Positions 44,702 through 53,598 of a stretch of 64,000 bases of DNA are shown one piece after another; within the stretch, counting starts at the first letter, position 1; each line of letters begins with the position of its first letter. The translations under genes were made by a program, and so were the position numbers. The DNA comes from Ignavibacteriota bacterium (GTDB lineage Bacteria; Bacteroidota; Ignavibacteria; Kapaibacteriales; UBA2268), in assembly GCA_019637995.1 (NCBI GenBank), contig JAHBUQ010000001.1, forward strand, positions 1,353,589-1,417,588, in the 5' to 3' direction. Under the pieces are notes generated by a model. The model did not search any database, was not told where the DNA came from, and was given only the letters and a program-made list of their open reading frames with translations.

Positions 44702-45283
44702 TCAAAATCTGTTTGTTAATAATTCTAAAATCTCTTCCAAATCTTCTTCAGTCAAAGTTATATAAGGACGAGCCGGAATCTGAATAACAGGTTTCAGCTC
44801 TTTCTTTTTCGTAAGTGCAAGAACTTTCCAATTGACCAATCCTGTATTATAATACTTTGCCCAGAAGAACTTTCTCATTTTGGAAGTAATAAGAATTGTT
44901 GGCGTTAAAGTTCCACCATATTGATGAATAGCCGCATAAGGAGAGTTTGCTGAAATAACTATCGAAGATTTACCTTGTGGTCTTACCTCAATTGTTGACA
45001 TAAGACCTTTCGAGCGATTCAATGTAGGTTCTAATTCCCAACCAAGTCTTTGGTATTTCTCCTTAGTGGACGAAGCAAGAGCTTTCCATTTCTGAGAACC
45101 ACCGGAGAATATTGTAATATCATTTTCATTACCATCCCAACGACCACGACCATCAAAATTTTCAGAAATCGCCCTTTCAATTAGTGCCGATACTACTTCA
45201 AGTACAGGTGTAAGGTCATCAAATTGCTTCTGCAGTTCGATGAACTTTCTGGAAAGCGAATTAGTGATGTCATTACTAATCAT
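44702..45283 (-). CDS. Mu gpG-like phage virion morphogenesis protein
   Basis: A 193-residue protein with the gpG family pattern: NFDGRGRWDGNENDITIF is the usual opening, followed by LNRSKGLMSTIEV, NSPYAAIHQYGG and IPARPYITLTEEDLEEI. In Mu-like phages it is a tail-assembly or head-completion factor. The ATG at 45283 overlaps the MuF stop by 8 nt with GGAGA upstream. Longer in-frame starts lie inside the MuF gene. It is the last gene of the packaging arm and abuts the metal block. Confidence 0.85.
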   Translation of the reverse strand: MISNDITNSLSRKFIELQKQFDDLTPVLEVVSALIERAISENFDGRGRWDGNENDITIFSGGSQKWKALASSTKEKYQRLGWELEPTLNRSKGLMSTIEVRPQGKSSIVISANSPYAAIHQYGGTLTPTILITSKMRKFFWAKYYNTGLVNWKVLALTKKKELKPVIQIPARPYITLTEEDLEEILELLTNRF

Positions 45284-46976
45284 TATCTTCTCCAATATTC
45301 TCCTCGGCAACAACAACCCATTTTTGAACTTCTTCAGGCAGATCTTGAAATTTTTGAATTGATGCAATTTTAGAAGTCATACGCACTACATCATTTGGAT
45401 TCACATCGTTGTATAGTGCTATGCGACCCCACACTCTACCAAGTCTCCTACTTAAATCTGCAGGCATATTGACAATTTTCTTTTCACTAAATTCCACAGG
45501 TGGTAACTCTACATTTTCTTTTTGAACAATACATTTAGAACGATTCATAATAACTAAATATTTCCTATCCTCAACAAAAATGGCATCATATCCTTTCAAA
45601 ATTGCATAATCCCCAATATCATTTAAAAAGTAAGCATCCCTTCTTATTTTGTCAAATTCTTTGAAAACTTCACTTGAAATGTTCTCGTATCTGTATTCCA
45701 ACTCATCTCTTTCCTTTCCACTCAGATTTGATTCATCATCCATCAATTTCCGCCAAATAATCTTATCTTCATAGGGTTCATATCCGAGTTTTTTATAAGC
45801 TATAACCATCATTTCATCTTCTCTTTTATTAAAATCTCTGTCTAAGTCTTTATAATTAATTATATTAGCATTTTTTGGATAAAGAATTTTCATGACTTCT
45901 TTTTGGTTTGTGAAAGGTCTTGTTGCATCAATATCATCAATAGCTACATAAGTACCACTTCCGAATATACCTCTACCAGAAAAATAATCACCATATTTGA
46001 ATTGGTCGTAAAACTCTTGGGCTTTAATTCCATTTAAACCGCGATAAGTTATATAGTAGTCCAACAAATTCAATTCATCAATTTCTGCTTTGTTTAATAC
46101 TTTCGGCTTAGCTGTAAATCCAAGCATTTCAGCAATATGATGATGCCCTAAATCTTCCTTTGTTTGCTCCTTATATTTTTCACTTATTTTTCTCAAAAGC
46201 TCTTCATTCTCAAATGCTTTATCAAAAAATGATGGTTTAGTGTTAAGCATTTTATCCAGCTGATTTCTCAAATCTTTAACATATTTTGATGTGTCCACTT
46301 TCCAGGTATATGCCGGGTGTAATGTAAAGTCTTTCGACCTTCTAAGTTGTCTTAAATATTTTGAGCCGTCTTCGGCATTAGAACCGTCTTTAATAGGTGT
46401 TACAGAACACTTACAACCAAAACCCGATGGAGGGTATATCAAATCCCAAATCGGATCATCGTACCGAAAAACCTTATCGTGTAGTAAGCTGTGATTATGT
46501 CTTTTTGTAGGTCTTTGAATCTGTGTGTATTTCCAATAAGGATATATATGAGATATAAGTTTCTGCTGACGATATTTTCCTTGAGAATACGCCATTTGCA
46601 TATTTGTATCATAAATGACTTTTAACCGAGATGGAGTTACACCAGTCCAACCAGCTGCTTCTAAGCGAGGCAATAACATTGTTTGAAATTTACTTAAAGT
46701 CATTCCCTCTGATTTTGCTCTTTCAACATAATCATAAATCATTTGGAGAATATCGGCACTCATAACCTTTGCTACCGTAAAAGCTTTATTATGTGCTTCA
46801 GCATCAAGTTCATCCCAATCACTTGATATTTTAAGATTCTTACCTCTTTGTTTTAACCACTCTAATGCTCTTTCAGGTGGCAATTTGAAAGCAGTTTGCA
46901 AAGGATCTTCAAAACGAAAACCTTTCATAGAAGGGATTTTACCATTAGCTTTATAATATTCAACGATATAATTCAT
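45276..46976 (-). CDS. MuF-like minor head protein with ADP-ribosyltransferase-like domain
   Basis: A 566-residue protein. Residues about 1-240 form the MuF domain (TPSRLKVIYDTNMQMAYSQG, then the Cys-rich PPSGFGCKC at about 182-190). Residues about 298-490 resemble ADP-ribosyltransferases: YRGLNG (Arg312), a GRGIFGSGTYVA strand (Ser340) and GYDAIFVED with Glu469, the R-S-E order. A short MuF-like tail follows. MuF proteins are packed into heads, so the domain could be injected with the DNA and modify host targets, as T4 Alt does. I start at ATG 46976; a TTG at 46982 overlaps the portal stop. The ART call is by pattern and needs a profile or structure check. Confidence 0.75.
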   Translation of the reverse strand: MNYIVEYYKANGKIPSMKGFRFEDPLQTAFKLPPERALEWLKQRGKNLKISSDWDELDAEAHNKAFTVAKVMSADILQMIYDYVERAKSEGMTLSKFQTMLLPRLEAAGWTGVTPSRLKVIYDTNMQMAYSQGKYRQQKLISHIYPYWKYTQIQRPTKRHNHSLLHDKVFRYDDPIWDLIYPPSGFGCKCSVTPIKDGSNAEDGSKYLRQLRRSKDFTLHPAYTWKVDTSKYVKDLRNQLDKMLNTKPSFFDKAFENEELLRKISEKYKEQTKEDLGHHHIAEMLGFTAKPKVLNKAEIDELNLLDYYITYRGLNGIKAQEFYDQFKYGDYFSGRGIFGSGTYVAIDDIDATRPFTNQKEVMKILYPKNANIINYKDLDRDFNKREDEMMVIAYKKLGYEPYEDKIIWRKLMDDESNLSGKERDELEYRYENISSEVFKEFDKIRRDAYFLNDIGDYAILKGYDAIFVEDRKYLVIMNRSKCIVQKENVELPPVEFSEKKIVNMPADLSRRLGRVWGRIALYNDVNPNDVVRMTSKIASIQKFQDLPEEVQKWVVVAEENIGEDND

Positions 46977-46978
46977 TT

Positions 46979-48439
46979 TCAACTATCCACTCTCAACTGT
47001 CCACTAACAATTCCACTCCCAGTTGCTAATAAAATACCTTTTGCTAAATAGTCTTCGAGTATGGTAGTGTCTAATTCCGGGAACATTTCAATTATTTTGT
47101 CTTGGATTTCATTGTAACTCTTACTTTCATTTATCATTTCAAGTATTGGTTTTAAGACTGATTGAGTAAGTTCATCAAATTGAGAAATATCAAAAGCTGA
47201 CTTCTCAAGGATTTTATCAGATTCGGAGAATTGGGGCTTTGTTTGTTCAAATGAAATTTCAATTTCATCATCTTTGAATCCATAGTTCCGTTTGAAATAT
47301 TCTTTAGTAAACTTCACTTGCCCGGTTGAAGAAAGTGTTTGGTCACGCTGTGCTAATGTCATATCAACATCCTGCTCTTCATACATAACAAAGCGTGGCA
47401 TTTCTGAAACCGATTCAAAATTGAATTCAATAATCCATTCAATCAGCTTATTTAGCCAGTATTCTACAAGTTGTTTATCCGAATCAACTACATCTTTTCT
47501 TACTTGCAGGTGCGTTTGGCTCATAGCATAAGAACCAGTATCTCCTTGCTCGGTTGTTAGAGTTTGTGAGAGTATCGCTTTGGAGATTTCTGCATTACAA
47601 AAATGTAACAAGTTCTTATATACATCTGCAGAACTTGTTTTAGATGATTCAAGAATATCAATACTTACTTCTTCTTCAGTAACAGCAATTCCGTCTTGTT
47701 GTAGTTTCTCCAATACATTGAATAACTCATAAGCTTCTTCTTGTCCTTTTCCAAGTCCTATTTTACCGTGAAGAAATGGCATTCCATATTTCTGAGTGAA
47801 AACTGACCATAGTTTCATTCCACCTTTTTTGAAAATAACTGGATAATAACACTTGGCAAGGATAGATTCACCGTAAGGATTATCATAAGTAGCATTATGT
47901 TGAAGCAGTAAAAACTTTTTATTTGGAAGCAAAACACCTTTGGGTTTGTTTCTATCTTTAAATCTAAGCATATTGATACTATCAAACTCAAACCACCAAG
48001 AAGGTTTGCCTTTGAGCTCTTTAGGTACTATTTTACCTTCTACTTCACGCCAATAAATCTCAATAGGTTTGAATCCAAACAATGGAGCATCAAGCATTTC
48101 TGAAATTATTTGCCTTAGGTTTAAACTATTGAATATTTCTTCAATAAACTCCGATTCAGTACTTTTTGTTCCTCCTCTATTTATCTCCCAATTCAAACTT
48201 AAAACTCCTGCTTTTCTCGATTGAACACAACTTGATACGTGTGCATCATAAAGAAAATTCTTGTATGTCTCCAGTGTTTCATTATTCTTTTGAAGTATAA
48301 CATCAGGATTAGGCAGCAATTCATTTAAAGCACTAAAGAGAAAAGCTTGCCTTGTGGCTATTACTCCAAGAGGATATGGTCGTTTGCCAGTATCATTTTT
48401 TTCTGAAAACATATTCCTAATTCTATTGATTAAACCCAT
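46979..48439 (-). CDS. Mu gp29-like portal protein (DUF935)
   Basis: A 486-residue portal of the DUF935 family, the ring through which DNA enters the head and to which TerL docks. Family segments include NPDVILQKNNETLETYKNFL, DAPLFGFKPIEIYW, NPYGESILAKCYYP and LTTEQGDTGSYAMSQTHLQV. It lies 10 nt after TerL and its stop overlaps the MuF start region. The last codons are encoded in a TCAACTATCCACT-type repeat similar to the array at 7210-7290. Confidence 0.9.
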   Translation of the reverse strand: MGLINRIRNMFSEKNDTGKRPYPLGVIATRQAFLFSALNELLPNPDVILQKNNETLETYKNFLYDAHVSSCVQSRKAGVLSLNWEINRGGTKSTESEFIEEIFNSLNLRQIISEMLDAPLFGFKPIEIYWREVEGKIVPKELKGKPSWWFEFDSINMLRFKDRNKPKGVLLPNKKFLLLQHNATYDNPYGESILAKCYYPVIFKKGGMKLWSVFTQKYGMPFLHGKIGLGKGQEEAYELFNVLEKLQQDGIAVTEEEVSIDILESSKTSSADVYKNLLHFCNAEISKAILSQTLTTEQGDTGSYAMSQTHLQVRKDVVDSDKQLVEYWLNKLIEWIIEFNFESVSEMPRFVMYEEQDVDMTLAQRDQTLSSTGQVKFTKEYFKRNYGFKDDEIEISFEQTKPQFSESDKILEKSAFDISQFDELTQSVLKPILEMINESKSYNEIQDKIIEMFPELDTTILEDYLAKGILLATGSGIVSGQLRVDS

Positions 48440-48449
48440 TTTTAATTTC

Positions 48450-49880
48450 TCAATAATTTGTGAAATAATTATCTTGCTTTCTGCTTAATTTGCTCAGATA
48501 TGAAAGTGATTTATCTCCTGAACTTCTTCTTCTTAAATAGTCCAATGCTTGTGTGATACTATCAACTATATCATCGTGATTACCGTAAGGGAATTCAGAA
48601 CATTCATTAACGATGTCAGCTAAAAACTGTGCGTTTTTAGGAAGGAAAACCTTTCCGGATTCGATTAGTGGTGTTACCAAGTGTGCCCTTGTAACCTTGT
48701 CCCTGATCGCCAGAATAGGTTTAATTGGAATCTTTGTATCACGTTGAAGAACCTGTATTAGACTTTGACCACTTGCCGCATCTTCAATCAAAACCACATT
48801 TGGGTTGTGCTTATGATATTGCATAACAACTTGCCTTTGCAAGTCAGGGAATAATACCTTAGCTCTCCAATAGTCAACTAAATAATATCCTTTATCTGAA
48901 AGTAGCCAAGTAGTGCATACAGAAAAATCATTTTGCTCTTTTTCTTTAAAAGCTGTGTCCCAAGATTGAATAAGTAAAGAACCGCTTGGTAGATCTGAAT
49001 ATTCTTTCCACCATTCAGTTTTAAAGATTTGATATTCCGTAGCAATTGGTTGTTGTTGATACAAAGCAGAAAACCAGTAAGAACCAATCTGACTTTTGAT
49101 TTTGTTTAGTTTATCAACAGGGTATCTATATTCCCATAATGGCACTCCTTCATCTCTACCCAAAGAATCATTTTCTTTTGCAATAGCAGGAAATCTCAAA
49201 ACTTCCCATTTATCATCAGAATCAGGGTCGTTTATTAATCTACCTGCCAAATCATCGAAATGCCATCTGGTCATAATTACAATGATTGCTCCATCCGGTT
49301 CAAGTCTTGTATATGCAGTAGCTCTGAACCAATCATAAGTTTTATCTCTATAAGTCTTACTATTAGCTTGTTCGTCATTTTTAACAGGGTCATCAATAAT
49401 TAAAACATTAGCACCCTTACCAGTAATAGCACCACCAACACCTGTAGCATTTAGTCCACCTTCTTGACCTAAAACATCCCAACGGTATGCAGAATTTGAG
49501 AGTCTATTTAATTTGATTCCGAATAAATCTTCTCCGTGTTCTTCAAGAACTTCTTTTGTTTTTCTACCCCAAGATGCAGCAAATCCAGCTTCATAAGAAA
49601 CCAGAATAATTCTTCTGTCTGGATAAGTGCCTAAATACCAAGCAGGGAAATACCTTGAAATAAGTTCAGATTTACCATGTCTTGGAGGCATATTAACTAT
49701 CAGTCGTTTTATCCGACCTCCTGCAACATCAAGAAGTTTCTTGTTCAGGATGTTGATGTGTGGAGCTATCTGGTAACGTCCCTTCGTTATGTGCATCGCC
49801 ATCGTCGCTGGGCTTGCTGTTTTGAGTATTTCCCACGGCATCGAGGAATTCAAGAAGAGCGTTTGTTGCTTTTTCGTCAT
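48450..49880 (-). CDS. Terminase large subunit
   Basis: A 476-residue packaging motor. The ATPase has Walker A MPPRHGKSE (about 64-72) and Walker B VLIIDDP (about 156-162). The RNase H-like nuclease has SWDTAF (about 304-309), LIEDAASG (about 361-368) and a terminal HDD motif (GNHDDIVDSITQAL). All catalytic acids are present. It translocates DNA into the prohead through the portal. Its first 51 codons overlap the C-terminal coding region of the TerS-like gene in another frame; internal Met starts at residues 14 and 27 would shorten the overlap. Confidence 0.93.
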   Translation of the reverse strand: MTKKQQTLFLNSSMPWEILKTASPATMAMHITKGRYQIAPHINILNKKLLDVAGGRIKRLIVNMPPRHGKSELISRYFPAWYLGTYPDRRIILVSYEAGFAASWGRKTKEVLEEHGEDLFGIKLNRLSNSAYRWDVLGQEGGLNATGVGGAITGKGANVLIIDDPVKNDEQANSKTYRDKTYDWFRATAYTRLEPDGAIIVIMTRWHFDDLAGRLINDPDSDDKWEVLRFPAIAKENDSLGRDEGVPLWEYRYPVDKLNKIKSQIGSYWFSALYQQQPIATEYQIFKTEWWKEYSDLPSGSLLIQSWDTAFKEKEQNDFSVCTTWLLSDKGYYLVDYWRAKVLFPDLQRQVVMQYHKHNPNVVLIEDAASGQSLIQVLQRDTKIPIKPILAIRDKVTRAHLVTPLIESGKVFLPKNAQFLADIVNECSEFPYGNHDDIVDSITQALDYLRRRSSGDKSLSYLSKLSRKQDNYFTNY

Positions 49881-50430
49881 TTGCTACTAATTCTCCAAAC
49901 TTATCTTTTTTGTTGTCAAATACAATGGTGTTTTCATTACGACCGATTTCAGTTGGAACACCGCGAGCAATCCTCTCAATATTGACCAAATTACCAAAGG
50001 ATTTACTTACTTGAATAATCAGTTCTATTAATTCAACAGTTGAAAGTTTATTCAAATCTTCAATTGCTGGTGTTTTATTATCTTTATCTTTTTTAAGTCT
50101 TTCGGAAAAGGCAGTAACAGGCAAAAAGACTATTCTTTGAAAAGTCTCTGCCTGACCTGCTTGTCTTTCATTCATCTTTTGAATGCTTTCTTGCTGACGC
50201 ATACGGTTCTTTCTGTCTTCGTCATCATCAAAAGCACTAACCCTTGCTTGCCAATTATACTTTCTTGACCAGACCGCAAACTGTGTTTTGCTTTTCTTGC
50301 CAAGTTTATCTAATAAGGCACTAAAACTTCGGTTTTGCCTAAGATCACGATAGGTACAGAAAGCCTTGAACGCTTTATCAGTTTCTCTGGGCATTCTTTC
50401 CCAAGGTATATGTTCCCAACTACCAGACAT
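49729..50430 (-). CDS. Terminase small subunit-like DNA-binding protein
   Basis: A 233-residue protein. The N-terminal part (about 1-70) has the helix pattern of small terminases, AFKAFCTYRDLRQNRSFSAL followed by WSRKYNWQARVSAFD. The middle is helical (about 90-160) and the last 35 residues are a low-complexity acidic/polar tail (SDDGDAHNEGTLPDSSTHQH). It would bind the packaging site and load TerL. Its ATG overlaps the ParB-like stop by one base (TAATG). The tail is encoded over the start of terL, a 152-bp overlap. Confidence 0.78.
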   Translation of the reverse strand: MSGSWEHIPWERMPRETDKAFKAFCTYRDLRQNRSFSALLDKLGKKSKTQFAVWSRKYNWQARVSAFDDDEDRKNRMRQQESIQKMNERQAGQAETFQRIVFLPVTAFSERLKKDKDNKTPAIEDLNKLSTVELIELIIQVSKSFGNLVNIERIARGVPTEIGRNENTIVFDNKKDKFGELVANDEKATNALLEFLDAVGNTQNSKPSDDGDAHNEGTLPDSSTHQHPEQETS

Positions 50431-51299
50431 TATTCGTTGTTAAATTCCTTTTTACATAATTCAAGTAGCTTCAAAGCTGGTTCTTTACCAAGCACTTTTT
50501 CTATGATTTCTGCTTCTTCATTGGCAAATATCAAACTTACACGATATAGTTTTGTTTGCTGTCTTGCCATTTCTCTTTCTTCTTCATTCTTAGCAACCTG
50601 AATTAAAGCCTGTCTTTCTTTAATTGTTTCAACAGCTTTTGAAGATGCGGCAGTTATCATCTCTCCACCGTGAGTAGTGCCATCAACTTGCCTTGAACTT
50701 GTATCAGTAATTTGGTTGTCTTCATCGGAGAGTTCGGACGGTTCCCAAGATTGAGAATAATCATCGTTTGCAAGTGCTTCTGGAACTGGTATGTCATCAA
50801 GCAATCTATTGATTTCATCATCGGAGAGCATAAGAGAATCTTGTGCCCAATCCAAAGCCCCAAGTTCTTGCAAATCTCTTAATACTTGAACTGACAATTC
50901 CAAATCCTCGCTTCCTCTTGCACGATTATGTCTTAACGTTGCAATTCTCATCTGTTCGGGAGTCATCTCAACGAAGACTACGGGAATTTCAGTATATCCA
51001 AGTACTGTTGCGGCTCTCCATCTGTGTTCTCCGTCAACAATCATTTTGGTTGACTGTTGAACAATAATCGGTTGTGTAAAACCATCTTCTTCCATTGATT
51101 TAAGAAGAAGCTCAAAATCGTGTTCACTTTGACGATTTGGATTATAATTGTTCGGTTTGATAGAATCTACCGAAACATATTCAATAGCAAGTTCTTTTAA
51201 GGAAACATTCTTCTTTTCAATTTCCTTCTTGCCTTTCTTAATGATTTTTTCTGTTACAGCCTTTTGTGTGGCTTCTGGCGTTGTGTTATAGCCTTCCAT
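50430..51299 (-). CDS. ParB/Srx-fold nuclease-domain protein (IbrB-like)
   Basis: A 289-residue protein with a ParB N-terminal-like domain (about 35-130): IKPNNYNPNRQSEHDFELLL, QPIIVQQ, then the signature MIVDGEHRWRAATVLGY. The C-terminal 110 residues are helical. Phages often encode such proteins beside a PAPS-reductase-like gene, as here with the gene at 52388-53533, the pair resembling IbrB/IbrA. The role is unclear; DNA modification or regulation is proposed. It heads directly into the terminase genes. Confidence 0.8.
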   Translation of the reverse strand: MEGYNTTPEATQKAVTEKIIKKGKKEIEKKNVSLKELAIEYVSVDSIKPNNYNPNRQSEHDFELLLKSMEEDGFTQPIIVQQSTKMIVDGEHRWRAATVLGYTEIPVVFVEMTPEQMRIATLRHNRARGSEDLELSVQVLRDLQELGALDWAQDSLMLSDDEINRLLDDIPVPEALANDDYSQSWEPSELSDEDNQITDTSSRQVDGTTHGGEMITAASSKAVETIKERQALIQVAKNEEEREMARQQTKLYRVSLIFANEEAEIIEKVLGKEPALKLLELCKKEFNNE

Positions 51300-51351
51300 A
51301 TTATAACCTCAATATTAAATAAAAAACAGTTAGTTCTAATAGAAAATTTAA

Positions 51352-52041
51352 TTAATAATCCCGTTGTGTGGATTTGTTAATAATCAAACCTTGTTGGTGA
51401 TAATAATCAATTAAGCAGGCAAGTCTTCTCTTGTTAAGTTCAGTTCCATAGAAAGTCTTGCCAAGACTGTGAGCTGTTCTTCCTGTCAAACCTCTTCCCG
51501 TACACAAGTCTAATACTGAATTGATGTTCTTTTCATATTGCATAGCAATGCGTGGTGTGAAATCATCATCAATACCTGTAAAGTCAAAATCAATTTTCGA
51601 GGGAGAATCAAATGAATATCTTATTAAAAAACAAGGATTTTTGTGATAATATTTGATTTTCCAAGTATTAGTAACAATACCATTTAACTGAGTTATCAAA
51701 TCTTTGACATAGTCAAGATTCTGACTTCCCATTTCAACATAATTGATTTTTGGAGAATAGGTTTTGACTAATAGCATTAGTTTCTCAATAAAAGAGTTAA
51801 ATTCCTTTTTATCTTGAAACCCTGCTTTAGTATAGAAAGAATTAATGTTACCCGTGTTCCAGGGTGGATCAATGTACGACATATCAAAAGCATTCTGACC
51901 AAAGAACTCTAAAGAGTTCAATTCAGTCAAATCCTTGACCGCCAGAGTGTTTTTTCCAACACGCCATACTTGACCATCTTCAATGGGAAATTTTTCCCAG
52001 GAGTCGCCGTAAAGCCACTTCCCATCTTCAAAAGTTTTCAT
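51352..52041 (-). CDS. Phage DNA adenine methyltransferase-like protein
   Basis: A 229-residue protein with the catalytic motif MSYIDPPWNTG (about 54-64) before the AdoMet-binding motif VLDLCTGRGLTG (about 174-185) and FYGTELNKRRL. That order marks the beta-type arrangement of amino-methyltransferases; DPPW points to N6-adenine. It is compact and has no evident target-recognition domain. In the packaging operon it may protect phage DNA, including from the resident type I system. Confidence 0.8.
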   Translation of the reverse strand: MKTFEDGKWLYGDSWEKFPIEDGQVWRVGKNTLAVKDLTELNSLEFFGQNAFDMSYIDPPWNTGNINSFYTKAGFQDKKEFNSFIEKLMLLVKTYSPKINYVEMGSQNLDYVKDLITQLNGIVTNTWKIKYYHKNPCFLIRYSFDSPSKIDFDFTGIDDDFTPRIAMQYEKNINSVLDLCTGRGLTGRTAHSLGKTFYGTELNKRRLACLIDYYHQQGLIINKSTQRDY

Positions 52042-52049
52042 AAATCAAG

Positions 52050-52337
52050 TCATTCATATTTCTTAAAATCATTTGTTCGGTTAATCAAAATTGTTTGATG
52101 TACCGGAGCGCCCATTGTCCAGTATTTGTAACCGTCATGATAGAAATATATGAATGCTTTCTTATAGAAAAACTCTTTAACTCCATTGTTTCTGATAAAC
52201 ATTACTGCATCATTAAACTCATCAATGCTTTGAGAGTTCTTTTTTAAGCAATACTCGTGTGGAGCTTTTTCAGAATAGGTTTTGGCAAAAATCCAATTCT
52301 GGCTTTGAATAAATTCTATGAAACTGTTTAAATTCAT
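52050..52337 (-). CDS. Hypothetical phage protein, 95 aa
   Basis: A small conserved-looking domain: MNLNSFIEFIQSQNWIFAKT, then KAPHEYCL, and at the end YKYWTMGAP and TILINR. I have the impression of similar proteins in many phages, but cannot name a family. The ATG at 52337 fits the domain start; the longer frame to 52412 adds unrelated hydrophobic residues. It lies 9 nt before the methyltransferase gene. Confidence 0.6.
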   Translation of the reverse strand: MNLNSFIEFIQSQNWIFAKTYSEKAPHEYCLKKNSQSIDEFNDAVMFIRNNGVKEFFYKKAFIYFYHDGYKYWTMGAPVHQTILINRTNDFKKYE

Positions 52338-52387
52338 ACATATCAAGACGTTACACATTATCAAACATTGTAATATAAAAATATTTT

Positions 52388-53533
52388 TTACCAAGTGGGC
52401 TTTCCTCCCCAAGTTCCAGCTCCTTCTCGGAAAAATTCAGGTTCTACATAAGGAAGCACATCAACTTTAACTTTCATTGAGAAAGGTTCTCCCATATACA
52501 TAATTTTGGATAGGTTTCTCCAAGATGAAAGCATCTGGCATTTTGGACATTTAGTTACTTCAGGAAATTCTTCTGTTGAATGCCGTGAATGATTACGAAT
52601 TACATAATTGACAACTTTTTGAGAACGCTGTGCAATCCAATCAGGTGCTTCACTTATACAAGTTCTGTAAAAACATTCTTTCCAAGTTTCTCCAAGCTTT
52701 CTTATTGGCTCGACTGACCTACGACCAAACATAGCCGCAGTTCTCACTCCGGGCAACCTCTCGCAAACCTTGTCAAACCATTGAGGCCAAGCCTTAGAAG
52801 CAACCATTAATCCGTCAATTGCAGCTGGTGATAAAGTAGGAGGAGCAATGCGAAGTTTGTGCCTACTGATTCCTAACCTATGCATTGTGTCATAAGCTTT
52901 GTTATAATCCCAATTATTGTCTTTGACAGCTTTCCATACATCTCCGTCTGACCAGTCATAAATAGGTCTTGCATAGTAAGTTCCGTAACTATTTTTTCCT
53001 TTAGTTAGATAACCCTTACTTGACATTAAACCCATTTTACGTAACATTGATTCATCAGTTCGTAAACCCAAGACAGCATAAAGATTTTTACCCTTTGCAG
53101 GTGGAAACTTTTCTTCGCTAATAAGACCTTGTATATTCTGCTCATGAATTTTTTTAGCAAAGTCTGGTGGAGTACGTACCCACTTATCTTCTGGAAGTGC
53201 AGAGTCAAAAACCCAGAAATAAGGATTTTGACGATTAAAGATATTGACAACTGGTTGATTGGCATAAATCCAATAAAATTTAACTTCTGGACGCATAGCA
53301 ACTCTTTCTGCATACTCAAAAGTACCAGGGTACATAATTTCTTCATCACGCATAATGACTTCTACTGGAAGCCTTCCAGTCATAGTAGCTGCTATGATGC
53401 AAAGCTCAAGACAGATACCTGAATCCTTTCCTGCTGAAAATGAAACGATTACTCTATGTCCATCCTCATATAGTTTTATCATTCTGTCAAGTGCTGCGTC
53501 AAATACGTTTTCTATGTTATAATGTCTTGGCAT
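52388..53533 (-). CDS. PAPS-reductase/ATP-pyrophosphatase family protein (IbrA-like)
   Basis: A 381-residue protein of the CysH/DndC superfamily. The PP-loop reads VIVSFSAGKDSG (about 27-38) and is followed by the RDEEIMYPGTFEYAERV region. A middle segment NSYGTYYARPIYDWSDGDVW is typical of phage and IbrA-like members. A Cys pair (TKCPKCQ) lies near the C-terminus. It may adenylate or sulfurate a nucleobase, protein or DNA. It is the first gene of the packaging arm, upstream of a ParB-like partner. Confidence 0.82.
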   Translation of the reverse strand: MPRHYNIENVFDAALDRMIKLYEDGHRVIVSFSAGKDSGICLELCIIAATMTGRLPVEVIMRDEEIMYPGTFEYAERVAMRPEVKFYWIYANQPVVNIFNRQNPYFWVFDSALPEDKWVRTPPDFAKKIHEQNIQGLISEEKFPPAKGKNLYAVLGLRTDESMLRKMGLMSSKGYLTKGKNSYGTYYARPIYDWSDGDVWKAVKDNNWDYNKAYDTMHRLGISRHKLRIAPPTLSPAAIDGLMVASKAWPQWFDKVCERLPGVRTAAMFGRRSVEPIRKLGETWKECFYRTCISEAPDWIAQRSQKVVNYVIRNHSRHSTEEFPEVTKCPKCQMLSSWRNLSKIMYMGEPFSMKVKVDVLPYVEPEFFREGAGTWGGKPTW

Positions 53534-53598
53534 AATTTCCTTTATAAATATTTATTCCAAAAAATCGTCTCTTAAATTGCTCATACAATGTGTGAGTG

